A stretch of DNA of 64,000 nucleotides from Cervus elaphus (taxonomy: Eukaryota; Chordata; Mammalia; Artiodactyla; Cervidae). Under the pieces are notes generated by a model, which searched no databases, was not told where the DNA came from, and saw only the letters and a program-made list of their open reading frames with translations. The position numbers and the translations under genes are program-made. This document shows positions 1-14,400 of this stretch, piece after piece; positions within the stretch are counted from its first letter, which is position 1, and each line of letters begins with the position of its first letter. The DNA lies in contig NC_057843.1 in assembly GCF_910594005.1 (NCBI RefSeq), positions 30,415,001-30,479,000 on the forward strand. The letters run 5' to 3'.

Positions 1-2268
1 ATGAGATAGTGGTACGTTGGCTTCCCCTCCCTAACTTCCCAACTTGTAAACTGTATTTGAGCAGGGAGTTTCTGACAGTGATAAAGATGACTATTGTAAA
101 TAGTCCTAGAGAAGTTGCAAACACCAGGGTTTTTTTTCAAAGACCTAAGTGTGCTGATTCAGATATTAAAAAATTCAAGTTGGAGAAAGTTGGATAGTAA
201 GTAACCAAGGTGCTAAAGTACATGGAATGGAAGTTTTAGAACTTATAATTCATCACTGTTTCTCATAGTAGTATATATTATATGGATAAAAGGAAGAGTT
301 TTTCAGATTCTCATTCCTGGGATTTATGGAAAGAATCAGAATAGAATAACAGAATTTACTTGAAAATAAAACAAAAATCATCATGACCTAGTACAGAATT
401 GTAAAAAGAACTTTTCCCTATTTTATCATTTTTGATGATAAAGAATCTTTATCATTCTTATGCTCTTACTCTTCTTGAGGGTTTTTAGTCTGCATGCTTT
501 TTTCATTTTACTTAGGCCATAGTGAACATTTTATGTTTATTTAACAACTTGCATACCTAGAGTAGCAGTTGTGATCTGCTGTTCTAAAACATGTTTTAAT
601 GAAGTGGAAATTGATTATGAATCTTTAGGTATATACCAGCAAATTTCAGGAATTTCAAAAGGAACAATAAAATACTTGGTTAGGTAAAAATTTTCATGTT
701 GCTTATGATATTCAAGTAGCTCTAGATTAAAGATGATAAAACACAAGAGATAATTATATATAATATTAATAAAAATAACATTCACTGAGTACTTTGTGTC
801 AAGCAGTACTCTCAGTGTTTCTTTTAATCCTCATTACAAAGTTATTTTTTTAAACACTCAATTTGTGTCAAATAAGATTTGAGTAAGTACAGTTGTGACC
901 ACAGTTTTAAATTGAGTCAAGAAAGAAGAGAACCAAGTTCAGCTTAACTATTGTTAGTTTAGCATGAAATGAGCGTTGGGAGGTTCCTTTGTGGGTGGGG
1001 TTATCATGGCTGGCATGCATAACGGAGACTGCGCTCCTTTGGGTCACACTTGAGTAGTAAGAGCACGCTTTCGCTAGCCACTCCTCACAGAGGTCAGAAC
1101 GGAGACTGTGGACTCTTAGCTGCCCTTTGCCTACATGTTGTTTTGGTGGCACTTCCAGTAATGTATCAAGGGTGAAAATTTATTATAAGTCAGAATGGAC
1201 TAAGCTATTTATAGGCCCTTATCAAACACAGGTGACTATGACATGTCTGGATTTACAGTTGCTTCCTCTGTAGTTACACAGCATGAATGAAGTTATAGGA
1301 GGAGTGGGGTAGTAGAGAGAAGGATTGATGGATGTTGTAAGTGGGGACATGGACGGCTGCATGGAGGAAGTGATACCTAAATAAGGAATTGAAGGATTTT
1401 GTCAAGAATAGATTTAAAACTTAGATAATGCAGCTTCCAGGATTAACTCTGCGCTCATTATCATTAAGATTTGAAAAAGATCTTTTATAATTAAACAGTA
1501 TTTTTCTCAGTCTCTCTATCGATCAGTTCCCTTAACTATAAAGGGGATAAAGCAGATCATCTTTAGTATACTTTCTGATTTTAATATTATAGTGATTGGA
1601 CTGTCTGTAAAAATAGTGATTTCCTAATGTTCTTCATTATTTAGAGTAACAGTCAGAAATAAAAAGTTTACTCTCCTGTTTTAAGCTTTGATTCACTTTT
1701 AAAGACAAGTGTTGTCCCCTTGATACAGTTTATGGTCCAGAGCCTGGGCCGTGGGTTCAGACTGCTGAAGTTCCAAGTGCTTTTGTTAGCTGTGTGACTC
1801 TGTTGAAACTGACCTCTCAGAACCTCATTTTTGTAAGTTTGGAAGCAGGGATAGACATTGTACCTGTTTATGAAAAGTAAGTGAGATAGTCTGCGTGATG
1901 GGATTTGTATAGTCCTGGCACATGGAAGGTGGTAAGGGTGTGTCTTTCTGTGTGTGGTTTGAGCTCAGGCTTCTGATATTATCAGTGGTCCTCTGACTAC
2001 CCTCCATCTGGTATCGGCATCTTAGATAGCACAGAGTGTCTTGGAAGCTTGCACCTGGCTGCTTCCTCTTGGTTTGTGTTGGTTCAGGAAACTAATAGAC
2101 ATCAATACTCTTTCCAAGGCAAAACGCTAAAGGTTTGCAGCTTTAAAATAAGGTTTTTGAAGTTTTTGTGAGAAATTTGACCTTCTGGGGGGTGAACATA
2201 AAATACATATACAGAAAAAGAAAAAAATGAAAGAATATTAAAAATTGTGATGATATTTCTCCTTTCAG
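1..2268 (+). other. MPDZ: MPDZ intron (left part), preceding PDZ4
   Basis: AT-rich intronic DNA running in from outside the window and ending in the acceptor TTCTCCTTTCAG before 2269. I recognised no exon here. The only repeat I can suggest is a degenerate MIR at 1735-1935. The short open frames show no PDZ-like or MPDZ-like sequence. Confidence 0.8.
1735..1935 (+). repeat. MIR SINE (degenerate, sense)
   Basis: The order of short motifs follows the MIR consensus: a 'ggttcagact' segment, then 'agctgtgtgactctgttgaa' in place of the usual 'gctgtgtgaccttgggcaa', then 'cctcattttt' and a 'cctggcacat' 3' segment. Heavily diverged, so the borders are rough. Confidence 0.55.
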
Positions 2269-2415
2269 GTGGCTCACGTGAGCAAGTTCAGCGAGAACAG
2301 TGGGTTGGGAATAAGTCTGGAAGCAACAGTCGGCCATCATTTTATTCGATCTGTCCTCCCGGAAGGTCCTGTTGGACACAGTGGGAAGCTTTTCAGTGGA
2401 GATGAGCTGTTGGAA
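2269..2415 (+). CDS. MPDZ: MPDZ exon 1 of window: first part of PDZ4
   Basis: 147 nt, 49 codons, phase 0 at both ends. The acceptor AG is at 2267-2268 and the donor GTAAGC begins at 2416. The peptide opens V-A-H-V-S-K. It carries the carboxylate-binding loop S-G-L-G-I-S at about residues 12-17, then the strand H-H-F-I-R-S-V and the G-D-E-L-L-E segment that ends PDZ strand D. The GTG at 2269 is an internal valine codon, not a start. The intron falls exactly between E and the following V-N-G, a position shared with PDZ7 and PDZ8 of the same gene. Confidence 0.96.
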
Positions 2416-5400
2416 GTAAGCAAGCTATTCCATCTTCCCCTTCGTAAATAAAATTCTGAAAAGGCTGTGGGAGGCTTAATGTGGTGAACAATTAAGTTCT
2501 TATTTTAAGTTCCTCCTTCAAAGGGTACTTGAGAGAGATACACAAGTAAAACTTTACCCAGAGCAGAAATTTCCTATCTGTATGTACATTGATCATCAGA
2601 CCTAATTCCATGCATGGTTTTTGTTTGTTTTAGGTCCAGAGAATATAAAAACTGTCTTTACATTTTTTTAAACATTCAATTTTTAGAATAGGTAATATGT
2701 TCATGTTTCATAATCACATATAAGACAAAGACATACTCCAGTGAGTAGTGTTTTTTCTGTCCCAACCCTTCATTAGGTGTAACTGCTTATTACTGGTTCT
2801 ATTAAATCTTCCAGATATTTTTAATGAATATGTAAGAAAATTTGAATTTATTAATTTATCCCACTTTTTAAATGTATTAGTATATAATAAAATACATTCC
2901 ATTTTTTATCTTGAAGTTTTTCATTTAATGGTGATATATCATTTTAAAACAAGCTTTATTCTTTGGAAACAATTTTGTTAATTCTCCCCTTCCAAACTAT
3001 TACACAGGCATATGAAACATGGGTGAAAGCTAGTGATCTTTCTGTGAGTACTTTAGAAGGTCCAATTCCAGTAAGACTGTAGTGTTGCACGTAAATTATT
3101 TTAGGTAACACTACTACAGATCCAGCCATAGTTCTGAGCATAGTGCAGCTATGATCATCCCTTCAGTACAATTTATATTAATGTAATAAAATATTGCTTT
3201 GAAAGGAGTAGTCCTGTTAGGAAGTGTTCTTTCTTGGCCAACTTTTCCTTTTGCACAGGTGAATGGCATAACCCTGCTTGGGGAGAATCACCAGGATGTG
3301 GTGACTGTTCTGAAAGAGCTGCCCGTGGAGGTGACAATGGTGTGCTGTCGTCGAACCGTGCCGCCTGCTGCCCCGTCGGAGGTGGAGAGCCTGGACTTGT
3401 GTGACATGGAACTAACAGAAAAGGTGTCAGACGTGCAGATATGGGAGACTAATCTGAATGTGCAATGGGAAGGCTATATGGCATTTAAAAGTTTTTAAGC
3501 CTTTTTTTTTCTTACTTGGTGCTGATTTCCTCACAAATCCTCTGGCATATAGGATAGACTTTGGAGTCAGACAGACCTAGGTTTGAATCAGGCTTGACCC
3601 TTCCTCTCTCTGTGACCATGGGCAAGTCACTTCATCTTTCTGAATCTCACTTTTCTTGAGGTAAAATGTCAGTCATTAGGTATTATTGCAAAATAGGTGC
3701 TTGAATAGTTTATTCACAGGATTCCTATGAAATGGACACTTGCCCCCTTAACAGGAGATTGAAATATGAAAGTAGTGAGTATATAGTACATATCTAGTCA
3801 GATACTTTTGTATAACCTCCTCAGCTCAGTGCTTGTCATGTGGGTGATAAGAATAGGGGAAAATAAGAAACATAATGCCAAATTCTGTAGAAATCAGTCT
3901 ACCACCATACATGTCCAGATATATTTTAATGTGATATAAATGGGATTATTACAATAAAGCAGATGGACGGATTTGCATCCATGGTTCTACTGTGCAATAA
4001 TTGTTAAAAAAGCAAAGAGAGCATTTAAAGTAGCATTTCATCATCAAAAACATTTTTCCTATCTAGTGTTTTCAAGAGATATACAAAACTGAATTAACCT
4101 AGATTCACTGTAATATATTTGACTAAAAGAAGCTAATGTTTGAACCCCTATTTTTGTGCCAAATGCTTTTTAAATATTACCTTACTTTATCCACAAAAAT
4201 TCTTTGAGATGGGTAACTGTGAAGCCCAGGTTAAGAATGCAGCTCAAGGCAACAGAGATAAAAGAAAAATAATAGAGGAAGTCTTCAAGCCAAGGCCAAT
4301 GTGTCTTCAGATATCATCTTGGCACTATGCATGTTAATTTATTAATGAAATAATCAAGTGCACAACTCACAGGATTTTAGAACCCTTGTCTGCTCAGTAT
4401 GCAGAACTTATACATACAGCCATTTCCTCTTGAATTGTTCTAGTTTATCATAAGCATTCTTTTTCTTTAATATCAAAACTGGCTTTACATTTCTTTTTCT
4501 AACAACAGATGTGATTCAGACACTGATGAAAAAGGTGAAAATCACACAGAATTATGCTGCTAAGATAGAATCACTATATATTTTTATGGAAGCTCTTTGA
4601 ACCATACATTTTAAGTGCCTATTACAAGTTAGGCTATTTCTAAGTTGATACCTTAATTCATAAAGATTTCTTGATTGTTGCTGCTCATATGTGAGTACTA
4701 TATTCTGGACAGATGCTGGGAATCTCCCTTTTACTCGTAGCATTGGTATGTACATCTGCGGATCTAGTACATCTGAAATAAGAGCTGTCTGGTCTGTTTA
4801 TCCAGCCTCACGTAGATCTAGGTGAGTTCATCGGGTCCTCGGAGACAGAGGATCCTGTGCTGACTATGACTGATGTGGGTCGGAATGCAGAGGAAATTCA
4901 AGGACCTTTGGCTATGTGGGAAGCCGATGTTCAGAACATAGAGCTGGAGAAAGGGAGCAAAGGACTTGGTTTTAGCATTTTAGATTACCAGGTAAATATA
5001 TCCTACTTTTAACAAAATTTTTTTTTTAAAGATAACAGATGCTATACACATGTTGTTACTGGTAGAGCAAAAGTAGATAATACTTTAGAGTCATCAAATA
5101 TGTATTCTTGTTTCTAGTCTTTCAGAATAATAATTCATAATAAGATTATTACTATAAAGCATTTCTTTTGGCATTGAGTTTTTTGAGCTCTTTTATATTT
5201 CAGCTCTCGGAAATTTGAAGATTATGCAGAATACTTTCTAGGAATATCATAGAAATACAGTTTTTCTGTTTCTTTGGGGAATATGCCTAAATTGTTTTTA
5301 TTTCCTTATTGTTAATGGATGGTTTGTATTTGAGTGATAAGACAGAAACTATCAAATACTTACTTCTTTTGTCTGAAGTGAATGATAGATATATCATTTT

Positions 5401-8400
5401 GGACATATTGTAAATTCTCGTATTCTTATTAGTTGACCAGACTTAATGAATAATCTTGAATGAGGTCAGGTCAGGTGTAGCCTGGGTCCTTGTGCTGAGC
5501 TCTGGGCTGAGTTACTGGGGGGAGGCAACTGCTGGTCTGACGGAGTGCAGCTGCTGCTCCTCATGAATTAGTGCTGAGCTGGAAGGCTGTCTCAGATGAC
5601 TCCAGAGAGTTGTATTCTTTCTCAGGCATGGTTCTGGAGTCTTGTTCTAATATTAAGGTTGCTGTGTATCAGAAACACTGCATTATCAACTACTATATGG
5701 CCTCCTTCTGTATTTCTTCATTCCAAAAACAAGCCCGTTCCTCAGAACACTCACATCTACTGATGTTCCACAATAGTAATAGCCTGTCAGTAAATGCTGC
5801 TGTTAATAATTCATGAATCTCAGATGATAGTTATAAAATTGGACAGTGTGTCAGTAGCTGAAGTCACAATTTTAAATTTACCTATAAAATTTAAAAGATC
5901 TACTTGGGAACCATTGAAAGTGGGGATACCATTGTTTAGGAGGATTCTTCCTAAACTCTTTAAAATGGAGATAGCCTTCACCCAGATAATTCAGTGGAAG
6001 TGTTGTATGGAATTTTTAAAAGACACTTTGAAAAATTTACCCATCCATTACAATGCAGAGAGTGCAACCTATAATAACATTTTTAAGTGTAGAAAGAAGT
6101 TGCCTGCTCTTTGCTTTCTCGTCCTGTCAGGATCCAATTGATCCAGCAAGCACTGTGATCGTCATTCGTTCTTTGGTGCCTGGTGGAATTGCCGAAAAGG
6201 ATGGGCGACTACTCCCTGGAGATCGACTCATGTTTGTCAATGATGTTAACTTGGAAAACAGCAGTCTCGAGGAAGCTGTACAGGCCCTGAAGGGTGCACC
6301 ATCAGGAACTGTGAGAATAGGTGTTGCCAAGCCTTTGCCTGTAAGAATTCAGATTCTATTGATTTCTTTTTATTTGCAAATAAAAGTGACTTTCAACCTT
6401 TTTGCTTCAGGTATTTTCGTGATTGAATCATGATTTTTGATGCTTTTCATCAGCATGGTTATTGGCTCCATGAGTGTAAAAATTTAATTTTGAGTGCTTC
6501 CCTGGTGGCTCAGAGGTTAAAGCGTCTGCCTGCGTCTGCCCACAATGCGGGCAGATGTGGGTTCGATCCCTAGGTCGGGAAGATCCCTTGGAGAAGGAAA
6601 CGGCAACCCACTCCAGTATTCTTGCCTGGAGAATCCCATGGACGGAGGAGCCTGGTGGGCTACAGTCCACAGGGTCGCAAAGAGTTGGACACGACTGAGT
6701 GACTTCACTTTCACTTCTAATATTTCTTAAAAGGATAAAGGAAAGAAACAGCCAGGAAGTTCAGAAATAAATTTAAAAGTTAATGTTCTGTGGTTTACTT
6801 TTAGCTTTTTTTAATTCAAAAATAAGGTCATGATCAATATAGAAACAAATGTTTTTCAAAGAAATAGGCTTTAAAATATCTATACCAGTAAGTTGACGTA
6901 TTAGAGAAATTAATAACAACAGCGAACAGTGGAATCTTCAGTTATAGTGGAAGAAATAGAATCTCTGTCAGAGTGGATTAAGTCCCAGTATTCTGTTGAC
7001 TTCAAAATATTTGTTGTATAATTACTGCAGAACAAGAAATTGAACTTTCTAATTTAGATTCATCAGCCTGTAGCTCTCCTCCTGGGAGGGAATAGCATTC
7101 ATGTTATTAATTACTGCAATATAAAAACAACTAATAAATTCATGCTACATAATGTTAGTATGATTATTGGGTACAGCGATTGCAGCATAGCACTTATCAT
7201 TGAATTGCAATGAAATATTAGAGATGGTCTCACTATTTGTATTTTTTTCAGTGTATAAATATATTTTAAGTGAAAAGGACAAATAATATTCTCTCTTAAA
7301 TAAACATAAACACATAGATATATATGCATAAGCATCGAATAAAAGTCTGTTGACTTTGTCAAAGAGTTTGTTTAGATTGTAAGCTTGTTGATGTATTTAA
7401 AATGTTGAGTAGATTTTTCATGCTCTGCTTTTCGTTCCACAACAAATTTTGGTAACCTGTGAAAATGTATTTATGAAACTAGGAAGAAAGGAAGGGAAGA
7501 AGAAAGAGAATATTAAGCAAACCTCAAATGAAACCAGGATTGTAGGAATCAGAACAAGGGTTCAGTATGAAGAGTGTAAGAATGAAGATAGTGCATTATG
7601 GGACTCTGCATATTTATTAGGATTGACCATACATATGGTTCTGGTCTTTCTGTTACACAAAGAAAATGGCAAACATGATCAATACATGTGTTTTACTGCC
7701 CTTAAGGGAAAATTGTGCCACTTAACTCAAGCAATCTTTTTTCTTCCCTAGCTGTTTCCAAAATAAGTTTCTTTCATACGAGTATTTAGTATTTCAAATT
7801 GAATATGCATTGCAATTGTGATAAATCTCATTTATATGAAGTCAGTTTTACTAAAAATTAGGCTCATATGTGTGGGCAAAGAAGATAAACATTTTTTTTT
7901 TCTCTGAAATACTTTTGCACATATTGGTGATACAGGGTGATGTAGGCAAGACAATCTAAATGTTTTAGCCTGTTTGTTCCTGATATTTAAGAAGAATGCT
8001 AGGTTTTCCATCACTGTGATCATGGTTATAATTTGACTTCTCAGGAGTGCAATATAAGTGTATTGTATACATACAGAGTTGGTGGTGTATTTTAAGCCTT
8101 GCTAAATTAAGAGACTTCATTGAGAGTTTACTAACGTCCCTTGTCAAGGAAATTAACATTCTTTAAAATAATCAGGAGTGCAGTGTAAGTATATTGTACA
8201 CATATAGAGTTGATGGTGATGGTTGTATTTTGAGCCATGCTAAACTAAGAGACTCCATTGAGAGTTCACTAACTATCCTTGTCAGAGAAATTACATTCTT
8301 TAAAGTAATATTCTAGTAAGGAATGACAGAGAGATATTGGTCCTCCTTTTTAATGTTTTCTTTTTCTGCAGATTCTTCTGTCTTAACACCTAAAAGTTGC

Positions 8401-11400
8401 CTTATTTCTGTATTTAGAAGTCATTATTCAAGTCGAGTATTTGGTAGGTGACCAGAAGTGACCAGAAGACTATTATAATGTAAAAAATTGTTGATTTTGA
8501 TAATCTTTTTGTAAGAAGGGTAAAGAAGTTCGTAGAAAGGCATTCTCATCTAGCAGATGATGTTGGTATTGGGATAAGCATTCTTATTGTGTCTTAAAAT
8601 ATAAAACTGTTCAGTATGAATATTTATTATATTTCTTGCTCATCATTTATGTTAAAGTCGTTTGTTTATGATGACTTTATAACTTGAAAACATTATTTGA
8701 AAACGTTCCAATTTTTTCTCCCCCCCTTATTTTTTTCTCCCCTCTCCTCTATTTTCCCTTTCCCTCCCTCTTTTCTGTTCTCCCTCTTTTTCATGAACTC
8801 ATCCTCAAACACTGAACTTCATTCTCCCTGCAGCTGTCCCCAGAAGAGGGTTATGTTTCTGCTAAGGAGGATTCCTTTCTCTACCCGCCACATTCCTGCG
8901 AGGAGGAAGGGCTGGCTGATAAAGCCCTCTTCAGGGCTGACTTGGCTCTGGTTAGTTGCGCCCTGGCTTATCAAGCTTTCTTTCAAAATCTTACATGTCT
9001 TATTTTTGCTTTTCAAAACATTCTGAAGTTTTACTGTATTCTTTGTTCATTATCTTTTGGAAAACTTAACATTTTATTTTCAACTTCAGTAGTTCTCACA
9101 GTTCAAAATGAGAAGAAAAGCAAACCATTATATACCTGAAAAATGTTGAATTTGTGGGGGAAATTCAGTTAGCAGTGTATTATGTCAACATGTAAAATTA
9201 ATCTTTACATCATACCAAAAGTTATTAGAGCACTGTTTGCTCTAAATACGTACTTGAGTATCTCTAAGCATTCTTTAACTGTTTTCAGTATTCATTCATA
9301 GATCACTTATTTTACCTTCCTTTTAATGATGTAAGTTATATTATTTCATTAGATAATAATATGAAAGTCACATACATTGGTTCACTTGTGGATTAAGAGC
9401 ACAGAAGCTTCCAAAAGAGGGAATGTTCATGTTTTCTATGAATACATGTTTGTTAGCATTATTGATTTACCAGAAGCTTTTACATTAAAATTTTATTTTT
9501 ACTTGGTCTATATAAAATCATTCACTGTAATAACTACACTTAGGGACCACTGGAGGCCCAACTTTGTTGGGTGAATACATGGTTCTTGCTCCTGAGAACC
9601 TTATGGTCTGGTAGAGGAGCCAGTGCTATGTTAATACTTAATAAAGTATAAAACTAAATATCAGATATAAATATGCATATGACATTTATACAAGTGTAAA
9701 AATTACACATCCTATTCCTAGTACTTCTACCATTAAAGCCAGGTTCCTGACCTAAAATTTTTTTTGGAGGGCTGGGAAGCATTCCTCAGTGTGACTAGAA
9801 AGGAATATTTTAAATACTTGTCTTAGTGGTGTTGGACTAGTGAGAGGTTTCAAATCTGTGAAATTCTCCATTAGGTGTTTATAACTAATTGTGCACATCT
9901 GGCTTTGATTCTAATAATCCTATTGTCGAAGGATATGGTTCTTGTTAGTTATTTTTCAATTGCCAGCTCCTGAATCAGCCATTTGGAAAGTTTTGGTGTA
10001 TATTGCAATCAGTACAATAATTTCACTTTGTAATTCCAGGTAACTGGAAAAAAGTATTTTTTTAAATTATAGAAATATTTAAACTTAGAATTGCTCCAAG
10101 CCCTTGTTTGTTACTTTTTGCCCTTTCATTGATGAAACAAAATAACCCTCTATGCTAGCACCAGTTTGTCTTTGTTCTGTTACAGTAGTTAGTTTCTGAT
10201 GTGTTGAAGAGAGTGAAGAGGTCCTTAAATAGGTCCTTAAATAGAGAATAGGATAGACCAAAGAATGATACCAGTATGCCCTTTAGTCTTAGAACAGAAT
10301 TCCCGTCTGATATTATTGTTTTTATTCCTAGGTGAACGCAAATGATGCTGACTTAGCAGATGAATCTGCCTTTGAGTCACAGTACTCTCCTGATAATGAC
10401 AGCATCTACTCTACTCAAGCCTCTATTTTATCTCTTCATGGCAGTGCTTGTAGTGATAACCTGAATTATGGTCCCTCCCTTCCATCTTCTCCTCCCAAGG
10501 TACAAAGGAAATACCATTTTATTTATGAGAGAACTTACTTCCCAGAGATCATTGCTAATGGGATTTTGTGGGAGTGGCATGTTAAAGAACTTATGTTTAT
10601 GAAGTGATGACTTCACTCTTAAAGTGCAGTTTCCTTTTGGTAGTGTTAGCTGGATATCTTGTAGACTCTGAGGGACTCTTTAAATCTGGGTTCTGTGATA
10701 CAGTGTGATAGGTACAAGATTTCAAAACTTTGATTAGGATTTGCATATTAGACAAAAATTTTAATGAAATGTATTTCTTAAATTGTGTATTTGGTAGTGT
10801 CTACTTTGGAAAAATTACAAGAGTAACTTTATTTTCTGAATGGTTTTAAAACTGATTTCCATGGGAAGTTAGATAGTAAAATAGTCCTTGCATTAGTTTA
10901 ATACTTATTGTCTAAGTTGAACTTAATGCCGTCATTTATTTTTATATAAAATAATGCCAAAGAATATGTAAAAACCACCGTGAATGGCAAAGAATGTTTA
11001 AGTCACTGCAAGTGAATGAAGAATTTAGCTACTGTATGATATGTCTGTGCCATCGACATTTTCGAAATAGGTTACTGGTGTAAGTGCCTCACCCAACTCT
11101 ATTCATTTTCTTGGTGACACACTCTATAATTTTTTTTCCTTTATTTAATTTTTTTCTATAATTTTTAATAAGTAACATTTTATAAAGTTTATTCAGTCTT
11201 TTGGTGTGAGATGATATATCACTGTTTCAGTTTGGATTTCTGATTGCTTATGAAGTGGAACAGGTTTTCATATATTGGCCATGTAGTTTTCACATCCACC
11301 AATGGCATCTTCATATCTTTTGGTCATTTTATAATGGAGTTGCTTGTCTTTCTATTGATTTCTTGGACTCGTTTATATTTCCTAGAAATTTAATAAACAG

Positions 11401-14400
11401 CAGTTCAGTGTATATTTACTTATGAGTGTGTATGTGAGTGTGTATATTTTGAAAATCTGAAAATGTGTAGGAATGATTCCTTTAAACTTCAGGAAAGAAA
11501 TTATTCTTGGAGAAAAAAGAAAGCATGGGAAGTTGGTTGTATCTGTAATATTGGTACGTTATATCCTTTTAAGAAGAAAGAGAAATTGAAGAAAATATGC
11601 CAAAATATTACTATATGTTAAGTCTGGGCAAAAGGTTCATATAAGGATATATTTTCCTTATTTTTCCATGTTGGAAATATATTGTAAATAAACATAATCA
11701 ATTCAGTAAAAGATTGGATAATAATTCTTTTTTAAATATGTGAAATACATATTTTCCACATAAATTCAGTAGGAAGGGAATCTGTATTTATAAGTCAGTC
11801 GGAAAGTAGAATTTCGATAGGCCTTGGGCAATTTTCCTCCTTTTCTGATTAACAGGAAATTTTTTGGCCAGAACATTTTCAAAGCATTTTCTCTTATGGT
11901 CAAGGTGCACCTGTTATCCTCGCAAATGATGCTGGGCAATCTCCTTGAATTGGTTTGCAAGGTATAATCTTGAATGGAGCAGCTACTCCTCTCTCACAAC
12001 ACCTGAGACTATCTGACTGAGTCCTGTCTGGGGCATGTTCCTTCTTTTGTGGCCCCAGGGCTGGAAGCTGAGTTCATCTCCTAATGGCATCTTCTAATCT
12101 GCTGCGTAGCACACTCCTTCTTGCCAGTGGGACATATTGCATTGTTTAGCTTAGTAATTGTTACTTAACGGGATTACACAACGTGCATACTGAGAAGCAT
12201 ATATTTTACAGGGCGAATGCTGGCTATGCACAGAACAACATATTGGCTTACTGAAGTTTGTTTGCCTCTTTTTTTTTTTTTTCCAAGGCAGTTTACTCTT
12301 TTGTTGAAGCAAATTTTGGCAAGCTGGCCTATCAACTGAAATATTTAAACTACAAAACAACAAAGGAGACACTAATGAGGGTGTTTTAAAACACATTGTG
12401 AAACTCCTGTGTGATTTCAGTCTTCTTAGAAAGCAGGACTGTTTGTGTATCGTGGTGCATCTTTGCCACTTTTTTGGCTTGTTTGTTTTTGTATTTGTTT
12501 TGTGGCATTTTTTTAGTACTAAGATATTTTGCTGGAAAATTGAAAAAGTTAGATTATTCATTCATCTTCCTATTTCTTTGCACTAAATTTATTTTAAAAA
12601 GACAGAGCGACAATTTGTTATAGAACTTTGAGCCAGCCATTTTTCTTAAAGAAAAGTGAGCTCATTTGGGGATTCTTCAATTGAAAAAAATCTTACCACG
12701 TGTGATCTTTAAGAAAAAGAGGAAACCCCCATACTGATTTGAAAGAAGGGTAAAAGAGTGCAAGGATCTCATTGATTCCTCAGATATTTGACTTTGCTAG
12801 TCATGTAATAATCATGTAGCCTTAAATGGTGACTGGAAATGCACAAATAAGTTTACCTGTTTTCTTTACCCTGTGAGAAGGCTCTGCCCTTTGCCAGGCA
12901 TGCTGCTGGAAGCTCTGAGAGCTGGTCACCCAGAACAGGGTCTTATTATAGAGGGAGGCCTTCTTCCTAGGTCCAGGGCCTGGACCTAGACCACTGCTTA
13001 GCATGGCACTGTAGGGATACATTGAAGCTTCTCTGCACAGAATTCTCCCATTTGGGGGATCATTCTGCCTTTTTTTTTTAAATAAAGGAATTGTGTTTGC
13101 TTAATTTGATTAATAATCATTTAGGGACTTAGGGGAAAAAACATTACTCAAGAATCTGACAAATAAGGCCATTTCCATGGTATTTGGATTACTGGAGTCA
13201 GGTCACTGAAAGGTGTACATAAAAGGCAAGAAGCTAGTTGATTTTCTTATTCTTTTAGGTTTTAATTTTTTCATGAGTATTTTTATCCACTTTTCCTTCT
13301 CACCTCCAAAGACATAATAGAATGCAGAAATAATTGTTTTAGAAACTTACTAAATACTTGTACACTTTCGTTTTAAAGCTCAATATGGTTTTGTGGGAGA
13401 AGATACTTTTTCTCTATTTTGACTTAATAGTCCAATCAATAAAGATTCAGTAGCTGTGTAATGCATTTCCTTCTCCTCTTCTTATCCGCACGCCCGTGCC
13501 CCACACACCCTAGTGCACCCGTCATCTCTCTCCTTGCTCCAGGGATGAAAAGATTACCAGTTTGGTGCATATCCTACATTCCTGAATGTTGGTCCCCAGG
13601 AAATGCAGTTGATTCTAGTGCAAGTTGAACTTCATGTTTGTCACCATAGAAACCCCTCTTCATACCTTACAAATCAGACAAAACCAATGGATTCCATGAT
13701 TTAAAAAAAAAAAATCAACATATTTGTAGGAATAAATCTCCACTGGTGTCATTCTGTAGCATAAAATATTGCCACCTTCTCAGTTATGTTTTAAATCTTG
13801 ATACCAGTTTTTATTGTGGAGAAAGGGTTAGTCTCAAAAACTGATTACATCACTTATAATCAAGATAATGAGAGTGATTGTGGAAATCTTAGTGACAAAA
13901 ACTGTGAGCTAGCAAAGGTACAAGAGATGTTGCCTTCTGTCTCAGTAGGCTGAGAGTACAGATAGTACAGCACGTGTACCTTATCTCAGAAAGAGTGGGG
14001 GTGCAATGCAAGCTGGGGCAGCTGGCCTTCTGGTATATGCTTCTAAAGTACAGAAAGATTTCTGTGGTAGACTGATTATTGAAAAAAAAAAGCAGGTCGT
14101 GTCCACCCAATGCTCAAGTTTTTATCTTGTATATGTAAATATATTCTCTGGGTAGATAATGTGCCTAAGTATAACATTAATATGCATTACAATATATTTC
14201 CAAGTATAATTGTCATTTTCATTTAACCTTCCCCCCATTTCCCCTAAGAACATAAATGTGTCAAGTGGAGGAACCTATTAAGGTGGATTTTTGAAAGATT
14301 CCAGTTTAGATCCCAAGTTGTACTGGGAAATCGTGGTTATTTTTGGACATCTTATGAGGGAAGAGCTGCTTTTCTTTTAGATCCATAAGACTTTTAAAAA

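Larger units (their letters stand above)
6341..8833 (+). other. MPDZ: MPDZ intron
   Basis: 2493 bp. It carries a full Bov-tA SINE (6496-6718), a local tandem duplication (8041-8309) and an unusually long pyrimidine tract (8711-8791) just before the next acceptor. The remainder is AT-rich with nothing recognised. Confidence 0.85.

Noticed and set aside
6053..6433. Open frame extending both sides of the PDZ5 exon
   Set aside because: Upstream and downstream parts are intron read in the exon's frame; the AG at 6129-6130 and GTAAGA at 6341 define the exon.
6545..6730. tRNA-like sequence and short frames in Bov-tA copies (also near 20757, 30889, 47070, 58997)
   Set aside because: Pol III box-like motifs are expected in tRNA-derived SINEs; the cloverleaf is decayed and the frames recur in every copy.
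12151..12561. 136-codon open frame on the minus strand
   Set aside because: Composition is Lys/Asn/Cys-rich with no domain, no splice context and no similarity to any family I know; a chance frame in AT-rich intron, read from the strand opposite MPDZ.
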